A DNA stretch of 64,000 nt from NCBI GenBank assembly GCA_964342695.1, contig CAYFFV010000003.1, positions 54,556 to 118,555 of the forward strand, in the 5' to 3' direction. Made by a program: the position numbers and the translations under genes. Within the stretch, counting starts at the first letter, position 1. Each line of letters begins with the position of its first letter. The notes under the pieces were generated by a model that was not told the origin of the DNA, did not search any database, and was given only the letters and a program-made list of their open reading frames with translations. This DNA comes from CAYFFV01 sp964342695. GTDB lineage: Bacteria > Acidobacteriota > Vicinamibacteria > Vicinamibacterales > UBA8438. Below, piece by piece: positions 53,616-62,826 of the stretch.

Positions 53616-54455
53616 ATGCAAATATTTGAATGGGGTGTTGATCCGTGGGGGCAGGAGATGCTCGTTCGGATCTCATGGGATTTGCTCTATTTAGCATTTT
53701 GGACGGGCATAGCGTTTATCTTATTTCACATTGTTTATGCCGCTGTTTGGTTGCCAAAATTAGTTCGAGCTAAACATAGTAACAATACTGACGCGACGGT
53801 TTCGGCGAATCTTCCCGAGCGAATAACCCGGCACACAGGTGCAGCCAGATTTTTTCATTGGATCATGGCGGCCTCCATGATTGTTCTTCTCATTACAGGA
53901 TTTTTTCCAGTTATCGGTGTGCAATTTCCATGGCTCACTTTGCATTGGGTGTCTGGCTTGTTCCTGACCGTCTCAATCGTTTACCACATATTACACGCCA
54001 CGTTTTTCTTAGATTTTTGGTCTATTTGGATCCTTCCTGTTGACTTACAGGAGGCGTGGAAACGAATTCGGCATCAGATGGGAAAATCTTCTGACGATAT
54101 TCCTAAGCACGGCAAGTATCCTCTTGATCATAAGCTTTATCACCTAGCGGTCACCCTCGGAGGACTGGCGGTTATCGGAACCGGTCTATTTATGATGTTG
54201 CGGATAGAGACTCCATTATGGGCACGGAACGCGTATTTTCTTGAAGATGCAACGTGGGGATTAGTTTATGCGCTCCATGGTTTTAGCGCGGTTTTTTTTG
54301 TGACGTTAACGCTTACTCATATCTACTTCGCTGTCCGACCTGAGAAATTGTGGCTGACCAAATCAATGGTGTTTGGATATGTCGAACGCGATCGATATCT
54401 TGAACATCATGATCCAGATCGTTGGGTCGTGTCCGAGGAATCTTCAAAACAGTGA
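53616..54455 (+). CDS. Cytochrome b (FdnI-type) of the Mo-hydroxylase operon
   Basis: A 279-residue membrane protein with five hydrophobic segments. ATG 53616 is one base after the previous stop; the frame is open to 53601. Histidines for haem b are in RFFHWIMAASM, LHWVSGLFLTV and VYHILHATFF, then LYHLAVTLGG and LHGFSAVFFVTLTLTHIYF. The pattern resembles the gamma subunit of formate dehydrogenase. Such a protein would carry electrons from the periplasmic enzyme to the quinone pool. Its stop overlaps the next start (GTGA). Confidence 0.87.
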   Translation: MQIFEWGVDPWGQEMLVRISWDLLYLAFWTGIAFILFHIVYAAVWLPKLVRAKHSNNTDATVSANLPERITRHTGAARFFHWIMAASMIVLLITGFFPVIGVQFPWLTLHWVSGLFLTVSIVYHILHATFFLDFWSIWILPVDLQEAWKRIRHQMGKSSDDIPKHGKYPLDHKLYHLAVTLGGLAVIGTGLFMMLRIETPLWARNAYFLEDATWGLVYALHGFSAVFFVTLTLTHIYFAVRPEKLWLTKSMVFGYVERDRYLEHHDPDRWVVSEESSKQ

Positions 54456-54883
54456 CAACGGCTGACGAGCTCCAAGCTCGTATAAATTCTATTGAGGAAA
54501 GTTACGAATTTTTTCTAGCTTATGCCGCGCAGGGTGTTGCCGGCGGTGATGCCGCAGCAGCATCCGGACAGGCTAGAGATTTTCTCGATCGGATGGAGCA
54601 CGCCCTTGAGAGCCTTGCCGATTTATTTTTAGAGGTTGTCGAGCGAAATGCTCAGGATGATCTGAGCAAGTATCGATCCTTTATTGACCTGCTACGACAG
54701 GATGCCAACAATTCGTTGGCGGCAGTAAAGATGGTATCGGCTCAGCCGGCCATTAGTTCACAAATGATAGACAACCTTAATGCTTTGATTCATTTACGCG
54801 CATTGCTGACTGATGTTTTCTTGATTGACGAAATATTGAATCCACGTATTCCTGCTCCTCACAAAAAAGAGGCTGATTCGTAG
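54452..54883 (+). CDS. Small helical protein in Mo-hydroxylase operon, unknown
   Basis: A 143-residue protein from GTG 54452, overlapping the cytochrome b stop by four bases; the longer frame to 54422 would lie inside that gene. It is strongly helical and acidic, with no signal peptide or cysteine motif. The sequence ELQARINSIEESYEFFLAYAAQG is followed by a long helix (ARDFLDRMEHALESLADLFLE) and LIHLRALLTDVFL. It could be a chaperone, a small peripheral subunit or a regulator. I do not recognise a family. Its tight coupling points to a role with the complex. Confidence 0.65.
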   Translation: MTTADELQARINSIEESYEFFLAYAAQGVAGGDAAAASGQARDFLDRMEHALESLADLFLEVVERNAQDDLSKYRSFIDLLRQDANNSLAAVKMVSAQPAISSQMIDNLNALIHLRALLTDVFLIDEILNPRIPAPHKKEADS

Positions 54884-54985
54884 CATCATTCCGGTCTTAC
54901 ATTCGAAGCCGATCCATATGGGTTTCACTAATCAATATTAAAGCGGGACACATATCTTATCTGTGCGTTGGATTTAACTAGGTTT

Positions 54986-55726
54986 ATGGTTCTTGAAAAT
55001 AAAGTAGTTCTCATTACGGGAGCACGTCGCCTTGGAAGTGCTGTTGCTGGTGCTGTGGCGCGCCGAGGGGCAGATGTCAGTTTGTCATTTCGACGGTCTC
55101 GGAACGATCTTCATAGAGCCGAAAATTTAGTCAAACAAGCAGGGCGAGATATTTTGGTGACAAAGGTTGATTTGCGTTCTCCTGACGAGTGTCGCTACTT
55201 GATTCATGAGACCGTAGAGACATTTGGGCGCCTTGACGTACTGATTAATATGGCTTCTTCCTATGAACAGAATGCGGTCGATAATTTAACAGAACTAGAT
55301 TGGGACAAGGCCTTATCGGTTGACGCAAGGGCAGCGTATATTTGTGCGTTAGCAGCGATACCGCATCTTCGTAGTGCAGGTGGCGGTCACATCATCAACT
55401 TTTCTGATTGGACTGCTGCTAGCGGACGTCCTCGATACCTCGGTTATCTTCCTTATTACGTGGCCAAAAGTGCGGTTATTGGATTAACGGAATCTCTGGC
55501 TCTGGAATTGGCGGGAGAAGGAATATTGGTAAATGCAATTGCGCCGGGTCCGATAGAGGCTCCCCCAGGCACCTCGCATGAGGAGATACAAGCTGTCGAA
55601 CAGACAACTCCTTTAGGCCGGTGGGGTGGCGAGGACGTAATCGCAAGCACCGTTGTAAGTCTACTTGAGTCAGAGTTTGTGACTGGTGAGACCATTCGAG
55701 TGGATGGTGGGCGACACATCAGATAA
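54986..55726 (+). CDS. Short-chain dehydrogenase/reductase
   Basis: A 246-residue SDR from ATG 54986 (TTG 54968 is also open). The N-terminal cofactor loop reads TGARRLG, close to the TGxxxRxG form of pteridine reductases but one residue shorter. NMASSY, INFSDW and YYVAK supply the Asn, Ser, Tyr and Lys of the active site. APGPIEAPPGTS and the C-terminal VTGETIRVDGGRHI fit the family. It follows the Mo-hydroxylase operon by about 100 bases and precedes the cupin gene by 21. Substrate unknown. Confidence 0.88.
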   Translation: MVLENKVVLITGARRLGSAVAGAVARRGADVSLSFRRSRNDLHRAENLVKQAGRDILVTKVDLRSPDECRYLIHETVETFGRLDVLINMASSYEQNAVDNLTELDWDKALSVDARAAYICALAAIPHLRSAGGGHIINFSDWTAASGRPRYLGYLPYYVAKSAVIGLTESLALELAGEGILVNAIAPGPIEAPPGTSHEEIQAVEQTTPLGRWGGEDVIASTVVSLLESEFVTGETIRVDGGRHIR

Positions 55727-55747
55727 ATTCAGCATTGTGGAGAAAAA

Positions 55748-56119
55748 ATGCCTCAGTTAATTACAAAACCTGCCGTGATTGAAGCGGTCGGTAATAAACC
55801 GAAACTCATTCAGGAATTTGTTGGTGGGGTTAACACGGGGCATACTAATGTTAGTGTGGCGAAAATGACCTCGTCCGAAGGGTGGAAGGAACCTGGTCAA
55901 CGCCCTGATTTTGAAGAAATTACTCTGGTGCTGAGTGGGATGGTACGCGTGGAACATGAACACGGATCTATTGATGTTCACGCTGGGGAAGCCGTTTTAG
56001 TGAAGCCAAAAGAATGGGTTCGTTACAGCACTCCTGATATTGATGGTGCTCAATACATCGCCGTTTGTATACCAGCTTTTTCTCCCGACACCGTGAACAG
56101 AGAGTTAGAGAAAGAATAA
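55748..56119 (+). CDS. Single-domain cupin protein
   Basis: A 123-residue cytosolic cupin. The two-part motif is FEEITLVLSGMVRVEHEHG and GEAVLVKPKEWVRY; the metal ligands would be Glu, His and His of these blocks, but the first motif lacks a full HxH, so metal binding is uncertain. GGAG precedes the ATG. It is likely co-transcribed with the SDR. Function unknown; small-molecule binding is typical. Confidence 0.85.
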   Translation: MPQLITKPAVIEAVGNKPKLIQEFVGGVNTGHTNVSVAKMTSSEGWKEPGQRPDFEEITLVLSGMVRVEHEHGSIDVHAGEAVLVKPKEWVRYSTPDIDGAQYIAVCIPAFSPDTVNRELEKE

Positions 56120-56175
56120 GGAGAGGACCAAGATTTTCTGAAAAACTTCTACCGCTGCGGAGCCAGCTACAATCT

Positions 56176-56496
56176 TTAGTGTATAACGACGGCAGTGCCG
56201 CTCACGCTTACCATCAACATTGAGCTTCCCTGCCCAACGACTTCGTAGTCAAGATCAATACCGATGACGGCATTCGCTCCGACCTTCTCGGCTTCTTCCT
56301 CGAGTTCTTTCAATGCGATTGCTCGTGCTTGATGAAGTTCTTTTTCGTATGATCCAGAACGCCCTCCGACAATATCACGGACACCGGCAAACAAATCCTT
56401 AATAATATTCGTTCCCAGAATTGCCTCGCCTGTTACAAGCCCACAGTATTTGGTGATCGTTTTACCTTCTACAGAAGGTGTTGTAGTTACAAGCAT
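56176..56496 (-). CDS. YbjQ-family (UPF0145) protein
   Basis: A 106-residue protein. ATG 56496 is chosen because the sequence then begins MLVTTTPSVEG, aligning with the start of E. coli YbjQ; the open frame extends to 56535. The family's GLVTGEAILGTNI, GGRSGSYEKEL and GANAVIGIDLDYE blocks are all present. These proteins form oligomeric beta-alpha domains; heavy-metal binding has been suggested but not shown. It lies downstream of the MTHFR-like gene on the same strand. Confidence 0.9.
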   Translation of the reverse strand: MLVTTTPSVEGKTITKYCGLVTGEAILGTNIIKDLFAGVRDIVGGRSGSYEKELHQARAIALKELEEEAEKVGANAVIGIDLDYEVVGQGSSMLMVSVSGTAVVIH

Positions 56497-56545
56497 AATG
56501 GCATTTGTCCCTTCACTAGTTTGATTCCTAATCATATACCTAGAA

Positions 56546-57409
56546 TTAAGAATCTTCTAAATCATTAGCAGCAAGATTGAGAATGGTATTTAAAGTGGAA
56601 GGAGCTCGATCGACGGGTAGGTTGCTAATATAAAAGTGCTTGATACCGATTCTGCGAAGTGTTTGAATCGAGCGCGCACAAATTTGTTCGGCGGTGAGGC
56701 CAGATGAAAATTCTTTGATAAGTTGAGTGCGAGGTACAGGGAGAAACTGAGACAGTAAATTTAAGGTTTGTTGGTTTCCGCTGCGATAGTAGAACACACC
56801 GAACACACCAGGCATCTTCAATGAGTTTTTCGCGGATGTAATAAGAAAGTTTTCAATTTTTTCAAGATGATGATGTGAAACGACCTGCGTAAGATAAAAA
56901 TCAGTCACTGCGCTAGCTTGCATTAAATACTCAATTTGTTGTTGGGTATCCTTTGTTGGGTTGACCCACCCACCTAATTCTAAATGCGGTTGCCGTTTTC
57001 GAATCAGTTCTCTTAATTGCCAGCCATGTGCTACGCACCTTGCGGGACCAACGGCGTTGTCCCCACCTACTACTACGAGAGTCCGAAAATTATTCTCTGA
57101 TGCTCGGTCGGCGTAACCTAAACAGTAGTCAAGAGAATGCTTTGCTGTAAGAAAGGGAATCACACGTTCGCGAGGAGCATCATCGCCAAGATTAGTGACA
57201 AGGTGTCTAATCGAATGTTCTTCGCGTTGACCGATCGCGCTATCTGTTAGAAACACGTAACGATTTTTACTTGTGACCCCATAAACTGCATGATAGGTGT
57301 CGATCCAGGCGTTGATACTGTCGACTGCATTCAGTTCAATCAATGGGGGTCTCAGTTCGATGGCCGTTGTAGACGAGGCGCTAGCCAGAGTTTTAAGGAG
57401 GCTTGTCAA
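56546..57409 (-). CDS. Methylenetetrahydrofolate reductase-like protein
   Basis: A 287-residue TIM-barrel protein similar to MTHFR (PF02219). It shows AIELRPP near the start, IPFLTAKHSLDYCLGYAD, a VVVGGDNAVGP loop (compare LRGD in MetF) and FYLTQVV. Some standard MetF residues (for example the RGD loop) are replaced, so folate and FAD use are uncertain. The start is TTG, with AGGAAA about eight bases upstream. It begins 13 bases after the DPP4 stop and ends 49 bases before the YbjQ start, so the three may be one transcript. Confidence 0.7.
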   Translation of the reverse strand: MTSLLKTLASASSTTAIELRPPLIELNAVDSINAWIDTYHAVYGVTSKNRYVFLTDSAIGQREEHSIRHLVTNLGDDAPRERVIPFLTAKHSLDYCLGYADRASENNFRTLVVVGGDNAVGPARCVAHGWQLRELIRKRQPHLELGGWVNPTKDTQQQIEYLMQASAVTDFYLTQVVSHHHLEKIENFLITSAKNSLKMPGVFGVFYYRSGNQQTLNLLSQFLPVPRTQLIKEFSSGLTAEQICARSIQTLRRIGIKHFYISNLPVDRAPSTLNTILNLAANDLEDS

Positions 57410-57422
57410 AAAGAAATATTTC

Positions 57423-59684
57423 CTATCGATCTAAGAGGTTCTCGCGAAGGAAAGACTGTCCTGGTTTCAAATGACGAATACTGAAATCAAGCATCGTTTT
57501 ATGACGATGGTGTTCAAGCTCCAAGCTTCCGAGCCGGTGGCGGGATTTAGGGTAGAGCATCATTTCAAATTGTTTTCCCGCTTTTTGAAGTTCGTGCGCA
57601 AGTTGTAACGTGTTCTGCATGTGTACGTTTTCGTCCATCGTTCCGTGGATAAGAAGCAGGGATCCTTCTAAATTATGGGCAGCAAAACGCGGTGAACTCG
57701 AAGAATAACCGTCTGGATTGTTTTCTGGAGTCAACATATAGCGTTCTGTATAAATCGTGTCGTAATCACGCCAGTCGGTGACTGAACCACCAGCGATCCC
57801 CATTTTGTAAATTTGGCTATGGGTAAGTGCATAGTTGACCATGAAGCCACCATAACTCCAGCCTTCAAGTCCTATACGAGTAGAGTCAACATATGGTTGC
57901 TCTTTCAGCCAGACAATGCCATCCTCAAGATCCTGTAACTCAAGGGAGCCAAAATTCTTATACACCGGCCATGTTGAGATGGCTCCTTTCCCACTAGCGG
58001 TACGGTTGTCGAGAACCCAGACAATAAAGCCATGTTGGGCAAGAAGTTGCCAGTAAATATAGGTTGAGCCAGACCATCGGTCGAGCACGCGTTGTGTATG
58101 TGGTCCTCCATAGACGTGCTGGTAAACCGGATAGCGAAGGGACGGATTAAAATCAGGTGGTTTAATCATTAGAGCTTCCATGACAAAACCGTCTCGGGTG
58201 GTCACCTGCAAAAATTCAGGTTCGGATAATTTGTAATTGTTAAGTGTGGTTGGTTGATTACGATCAATAAAACGGACCCTTGTTCCATTTGATTCGTGCA
58301 CGGAGACTTGAGGAGGTAATCGAAGTGAGCTGTATGTGTTCAGATAGTGGCTAAAAGACGGATTAAAAACCGCTCGATGGGTGCCTTCTCGCTCTGATAA
58401 TCTAGTCAGATCAGACCCATCAAACCGAACTCGATAAACGTCTCGTCTGATAGGGCTATGTGCGGTTCCTGACCAGTAAATCCATCCATTTTTTTCGTCT
58501 AAGCCATGGAGATTTCGCACTTCCCAGTTGCCGTCGGTAATTTGCAGAATCAATGATCCATTTGCACGGTAGTGATATATATGTTTCCACCCAGATCGTT
58601 CGCTCAGCCAAAGAAATGTCCCATCTTTCATCCATACTGGTGGACCATTAACATTGACCCAAGCGGGTGTTGTTTCTCTTAAAAGTTGAGTGGTATTGCC
58701 AGAGGATGGATCCGCTAAATTTAGATCAAGCCAGGTTTGTTCACGATTTTGAACTTGAAAAACAAGATGGTCACTGTTTGGTGACCATTCGACCCCGACA
58801 ATCAAAGTGTCGTTAGGGGAATATTTATTGAGATTCGCCCATGTAACATCGCCTCCAACGCTAGAAACGATACCAAGTTTAACTACGGGGTTGGGGTCGC
58901 CCGCCTTTGGATATGCCCAAGTTTCAAGATTTGGGTGATAGTCCATCTGATCTAGGATTAAAAAATTTGGAACATCCGTATCGTTTAATTGGAGAAATGC
59001 AATTGTTTGTGAATCCGGACTCCACCAGTACCCGCGAAAATTTCCGCGGCCATAGATTTCTTCCTGATAGACCCAATCAAGGATTCCATTGCGCAAGGAT
59101 TCAGTTCCACTTGTTGTTAATAAGCGCTCGTGACCTTCTTCAATATCGACGATGTGTAAATTGTGTTCTCGGATAAACGCAATCAGTGTTCCGTCCGGAC
59201 TAAATGAAATTTCTTGTTCTTCTTCAGCCGGATTTGTTGTCAAGCGGGTGACAGTTGTATTTTGCAGATCGTAGTAATACAGGTCGTTGTTCAAGCTAAT
59301 TACTAACGCCGTGTAGTTATTATCTAGAATCGGATTTCGTGTTTGGCTATCCCACTGTATTTGGTCAAAGCCAAGATCGGGAACATTTCTAAATACTGCT
59401 TCCATACGGTCAAGATCCAAGAAAGGTTCTCGATGCCCGGAATCTGCATTAACCTTCCAGAATAGATTGCTCTGACGACTGGTTTCAGAAACTTTTTCAA
59501 GATAATGGTTGTCGTCAATCCACCGCAGTCCTCTGGGTGGCTCTCCATCGAAATCCACACGGTTTGTGGGCGAAAAAATATCGTCTATCGACAGGCGTTG
59601 TTGTGCCCATAATGGACCAACTGGCCATGCGATGGTCATTATTATGATCAGCAACGGAATACGGGTAATCAGATGCAAAATCAT
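57423..59684 (-). CDS. Secreted dipeptidyl-peptidase IV family serine peptidase (S9B)
   Basis: A 753-residue protein. ATG 59684 is preferred to TTG 59696; the leader MILHLITRIPLLIIIM ends near PLWAQ. An eight-bladed propeller carries the DPP4 substrate motif YQEEIYGR. The C-terminal hydrolase domain has the nucleophile GWSYGG, Asp in HGTMDENVHM and His in SRHRLGS. DPP4 enzymes release X-Pro dipeptides in the periplasm. It is divergent from a DPP III gene, 70 bases away. Confidence 0.93.
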   Translation of the reverse strand: MILHLITRIPLLIIIMTIAWPVGPLWAQQRLSIDDIFSPTNRVDFDGEPPRGLRWIDDNHYLEKVSETSRQSNLFWKVNADSGHREPFLDLDRMEAVFRNVPDLGFDQIQWDSQTRNPILDNNYTALVISLNNDLYYYDLQNTTVTRLTTNPAEEEQEISFSPDGTLIAFIREHNLHIVDIEEGHERLLTTSGTESLRNGILDWVYQEEIYGRGNFRGYWWSPDSQTIAFLQLNDTDVPNFLILDQMDYHPNLETWAYPKAGDPNPVVKLGIVSSVGGDVTWANLNKYSPNDTLIVGVEWSPNSDHLVFQVQNREQTWLDLNLADPSSGNTTQLLRETTPAWVNVNGPPVWMKDGTFLWLSERSGWKHIYHYRANGSLILQITDGNWEVRNLHGLDEKNGWIYWSGTAHSPIRRDVYRVRFDGSDLTRLSEREGTHRAVFNPSFSHYLNTYSSLRLPPQVSVHESNGTRVRFIDRNQPTTLNNYKLSEPEFLQVTTRDGFVMEALMIKPPDFNPSLRYPVYQHVYGGPHTQRVLDRWSGSTYIYWQLLAQHGFIVWVLDNRTASGKGAISTWPVYKNFGSLELQDLEDGIVWLKEQPYVDSTRIGLEGWSYGGFMVNYALTHSQIYKMGIAGGSVTDWRDYDTIYTERYMLTPENNPDGYSSSSPRFAAHNLEGSLLLIHGTMDENVHMQNTLQLAHELQKAGKQFEMMLYPKSRHRLGSLELEHHRHKTMLDFSIRHLKPGQSFLRENLLDR

Positions 59685-59754
59685 GTATATAATCAAGAGC
59701 TTAACAGATTAAGGTCCTTCTTTAATGGTTCAGATCAATAAAGGAAAGCTAGTG

Positions 59755-61785
59755 ATGACTTTAAGGGGTTTAGGTGCGGTAATAGTAATTTCCGCGTTCG
59801 TTTCATGTGGTGCGCAGGACGATGGGAATGTGGGTGATACGACCATGCAGGAACCTGCCCACTCAGAATCTGAGCGGCGGTACTTACTCGAGCGCGTTGA
59901 TGATGCGGCGGTTGTGCAGTTATACGCGGATGGGTTTGAACGACTTGCTTTGAATGAAAAAATTTTGGTTTGGCATCTATATCAAGCTGCAATAGCCGGG
60001 CGGGATATTTATTATGATCAGCGCTATGTTCACAACCTTGAGATGCGTGAGGTGCTGGAAGAAATTCTTACGCATAGCGATGGAGTCGAAGAGCAAACAC
60101 GAGCAGCCGTGCACAAATACGCGAAGTTGTTTTGGATTAACAGCGGACCCTTTAATAATCAAACAGCAAGAAAATTTGTTATGGAGACTACTCCAGAAAT
60201 GTTTGGTGACGCCGTAAGGGCAGCGGCGGTAGCCGGTGCGCAATTTCCATTACAGGACTCAGAGACCCTAGAGCACTTTATTACTCGATTTAAACCGTTA
60301 TTTTTTGACCTAGATGTAGATCCGATTGTGACCAATAAAACCCCTAGGGATAATCAAGATATCTTGCTAGCTAGCGCGAACAATTTATATGACGGCGTAT
60401 CTATGGATGACCTTTCTGGTTTTGAAGAACGCTATAGCCTGAATTCTAGGTTGGTAAAACGTGGCGGACGTTTAATAGAGGAAGTCTATAAAGTTGATGG
60501 TCGCTACGATTCTCAAATTCGGGAGATAGTGACACATCTAGAAGACGCTCTACCCTATGCGACCGAATCCATGGCGCACTCTTTAAAAGCGTTGATCCAA
60601 TGGTATCGCACTGGCGAAGCGGTTGATCAGCGTGCTTATGATATCGCATGGGTGGCCGATCGAGATTCTCCGGTCGATACGATTAATGGATTCACAGAAG
60701 TGTACATGGATGCTCGTGGTGCAAAAGGCGCTTGGGAGGGACTTGTTTTTTACGTTAATCAAGAGAAGACAGAGTCGATGCAGACAATTGCAGAACATGC
60801 CCAGTGGTTTGAAGATCATATGCCTTGGGATCCCAAGTACCGTAAAGAAGGGGTGAGAGGGATTCTCGCAAACGCTATTGAAGTGGTTGTTGAAATAGGA
60901 GATGCTGGCCCTGTGACTCCTATCGGGATCAATCTTCCTAACGATCAGACGGTCCGCGAAGAATATGGTAGCAAGTCAGTTTCACTTACCAATGTTACTG
61001 AGGCGTATGACCGGTCTCGACCGGTGACTTATCGCAACGAATTTACTTGGACCGAAGAGGAGGCTGCACGTGCTGAGGCTTGGGGGAGTTTTGCGGGGGA
61101 TCTGAATACTCATATGCATGAAGTAATTGGTCATGCTTCAGGTCTTGTTTCTGATCGTTTGGAAGGGAATCCACAGACGTTTCTCAAAGAGCAATATTCT
61201 GCACTTGAAGAGGCTCGGGCTGATTTGGTGGCCCTGTATTTTATTGCAGATCCCAAGTTGGTCGAAATTGGTATTGTGCCTTCTGAAAATCATGAGGACA
61301 TCATCCGTGCACAGTATGAGGGTTACACGCGAAATGCTTTATTACAATTACGTCGTGTGCGCGAGGGATCCCAAATTGAACAAGATCACATGCGTAATCG
61401 GCAAATGGTTGTTCACTGGATCATGGAAAACACCGATGCTATCGACGTTCATGAGCGTGATGGTAAAACTTTTTATGTGATGACGGACTGGAAGATGTTC
61501 CGGGAGGGTGTTGCTGAATTGTTGGCAGAAGTTCAGCGAATTAAATCTGAGGGCGATTATGATGCGGCTGTCGAGCTGTTTGAATCGTACGGCATTCATT
61601 TTGATCCGATCTTAAGGGACGAAATTCTTGAGCGTGTCGATCGAGTAGCCTTGCCAGCCTATTCAGGGTTTGTGATGCCGAAATTGACCGCAGTGCGAAA
61701 TGCGAACGATGTGATAGAAGACGTTACGATTTCATATCCTATGGATCTCACTTCTCAGATGCTCGAATATTCTGGAAAGCGCTAG
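59755..61785 (+). CDS. Dipeptidyl-peptidase III family zinc peptidase (M49), probable lipoprotein
   Basis: A 676-residue peptidase from ATG 59755, with AAAGGAAAG upstream; the frame extends to 59725. A leader with a lipobox-like FVSC suggests a lipid anchor. Zinc ligands are in HEVIGHASG (about residues 455-463; family HELLGHGSG) and the second glutamate motif EEARADL. The fold is that of DPP III, which removes N-terminal dipeptides. It pairs with the divergent DPP4 gene, together suggesting periplasmic peptide recycling. Confidence 0.9.
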   Translation: MTLRGLGAVIVISAFVSCGAQDDGNVGDTTMQEPAHSESERRYLLERVDDAAVVQLYADGFERLALNEKILVWHLYQAAIAGRDIYYDQRYVHNLEMREVLEEILTHSDGVEEQTRAAVHKYAKLFWINSGPFNNQTARKFVMETTPEMFGDAVRAAAVAGAQFPLQDSETLEHFITRFKPLFFDLDVDPIVTNKTPRDNQDILLASANNLYDGVSMDDLSGFEERYSLNSRLVKRGGRLIEEVYKVDGRYDSQIREIVTHLEDALPYATESMAHSLKALIQWYRTGEAVDQRAYDIAWVADRDSPVDTINGFTEVYMDARGAKGAWEGLVFYVNQEKTESMQTIAEHAQWFEDHMPWDPKYRKEGVRGILANAIEVVVEIGDAGPVTPIGINLPNDQTVREEYGSKSVSLTNVTEAYDRSRPVTYRNEFTWTEEEAARAEAWGSFAGDLNTHMHEVIGHASGLVSDRLEGNPQTFLKEQYSALEEARADLVALYFIADPKLVEIGIVPSENHEDIIRAQYEGYTRNALLQLRRVREGSQIEQDHMRNRQMVVHWIMENTDAIDVHERDGKTFYVMTDWKMFREGVAELLAEVQRIKSEGDYDAAVELFESYGIHFDPILRDEILERVDRVALPAYSGFVMPKLTAVRNANDVIEDVTISYPMDLTSQMLEYSGKR

Positions 61786-61974
61786 TTCTCGGTTATGAGG
61801 GGGGTGCATGGTGTAAGATTGTGACTTCTCACGAATGCATATTTCTACTCGGATATGTTATGAGAAAGCTCATGTTTAATGGCACTTTTGTGTAGAACGG
61901 CGTTACTATTTTGTTGCGAAGATTTTTAGATACGGTCAGTACTTAACAGAGGTTTTTGAAAGGAGATTGGTCAG

Positions 61975-62799
61975 ATGCAAAATCGGTATCGAGGCACTGC
62001 GATTACAGCCTTTTTTGTGGTCGGTGTGGTCCTCTTCCTGACGGTTGGTCAGGTGTTCGGCCAATCATCTACTTATGAAGCAGAGCGCACTACGGACGGA
62101 AAACCGAATCTCAATGGAATTTGGCAGGCTGTAAACACAGCCAACTGGGATTTGCAAGATCACCCAGCTTATCCAGGACTGCCGATAGGTGGAGCCATTG
62201 GAGCTGTTCCCCCTGGACAAGGTGTGGTTGTAGGAAACGATATTCCCTATCAAGACTGGGCGATAGAGCAAAAAGAGGAAAATTTTACCAATCGGTTAAC
62301 TGAGGATCCAGAGGCGAAATGTTATCTGCCTGGGGTACCGCGAGCGACTTACATGCCTTATCCATTTCAAATTATTCAGGGAACGGAAAAGATGCTAATA
62401 GCTTATGGGTACGCAGAGGCGGTTCGGACCGTTCATTTGGACAAGGAAAATCCTGAGCCAGCTCCAATCGACTCCTGGATGGGACGATCACACGGAACGT
62501 GGGATGGTGAAACTTTAGTAGTGGAGGTTGCGGGCTTCAACGGTGAAGCATGGCTCGATCGCGCAGGGAATTTTCATAGCGCTGGTCTTCGTGTTACCGA
62601 ACGTTATACTCCTATCAGTCCTAACGCGTTGATGTATGAGGCAACGCTTGAAGATCCAGATGTTTACACTAGGCCGTGGACAATTAAAATGCCGCTGTAT
62701 CGCCGACTTGAGGAGAATGCCAGGCTTATTGAGTATAAATGTATAGAGTTTTCCGAAGAATTGCTTTATGGACATCTTCGGAAGGAGTCCGGCCAGTAA
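61975..62799 (+). CDS. Secreted PDLQGIW-family protein
   Basis: A 274-residue exported protein with AAAGGAG nine bases before the ATG. After the signal peptide comes RTTDGKPNLNGIWQ, a variant of the PDLQGIW motif. The second half has GTWDGETLVVEVAGFNG and RPWTIKMPLYRR, clearly homologous to the protein at 3206-4177. Its function is unknown. It lies 27 bases upstream of the VOC-fusion gene, so the two are probably an operon of related products. Confidence 0.83.
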   Translation: MQNRYRGTAITAFFVVGVVLFLTVGQVFGQSSTYEAERTTDGKPNLNGIWQAVNTANWDLQDHPAYPGLPIGGAIGAVPPGQGVVVGNDIPYQDWAIEQKEENFTNRLTEDPEAKCYLPGVPRATYMPYPFQIIQGTEKMLIAYGYAEAVRTVHLDKENPEPAPIDSWMGRSHGTWDGETLVVEVAGFNGEAWLDRAGNFHSAGLRVTERYTPISPNALMYEATLEDPDVYTRPWTIKMPLYRRLEENARLIEYKCIEFSEELLYGHLRKESGQ

Positions 62800-62826
62800 G
62801 GACGCACCAAGAGGAAGGTTGATCTG

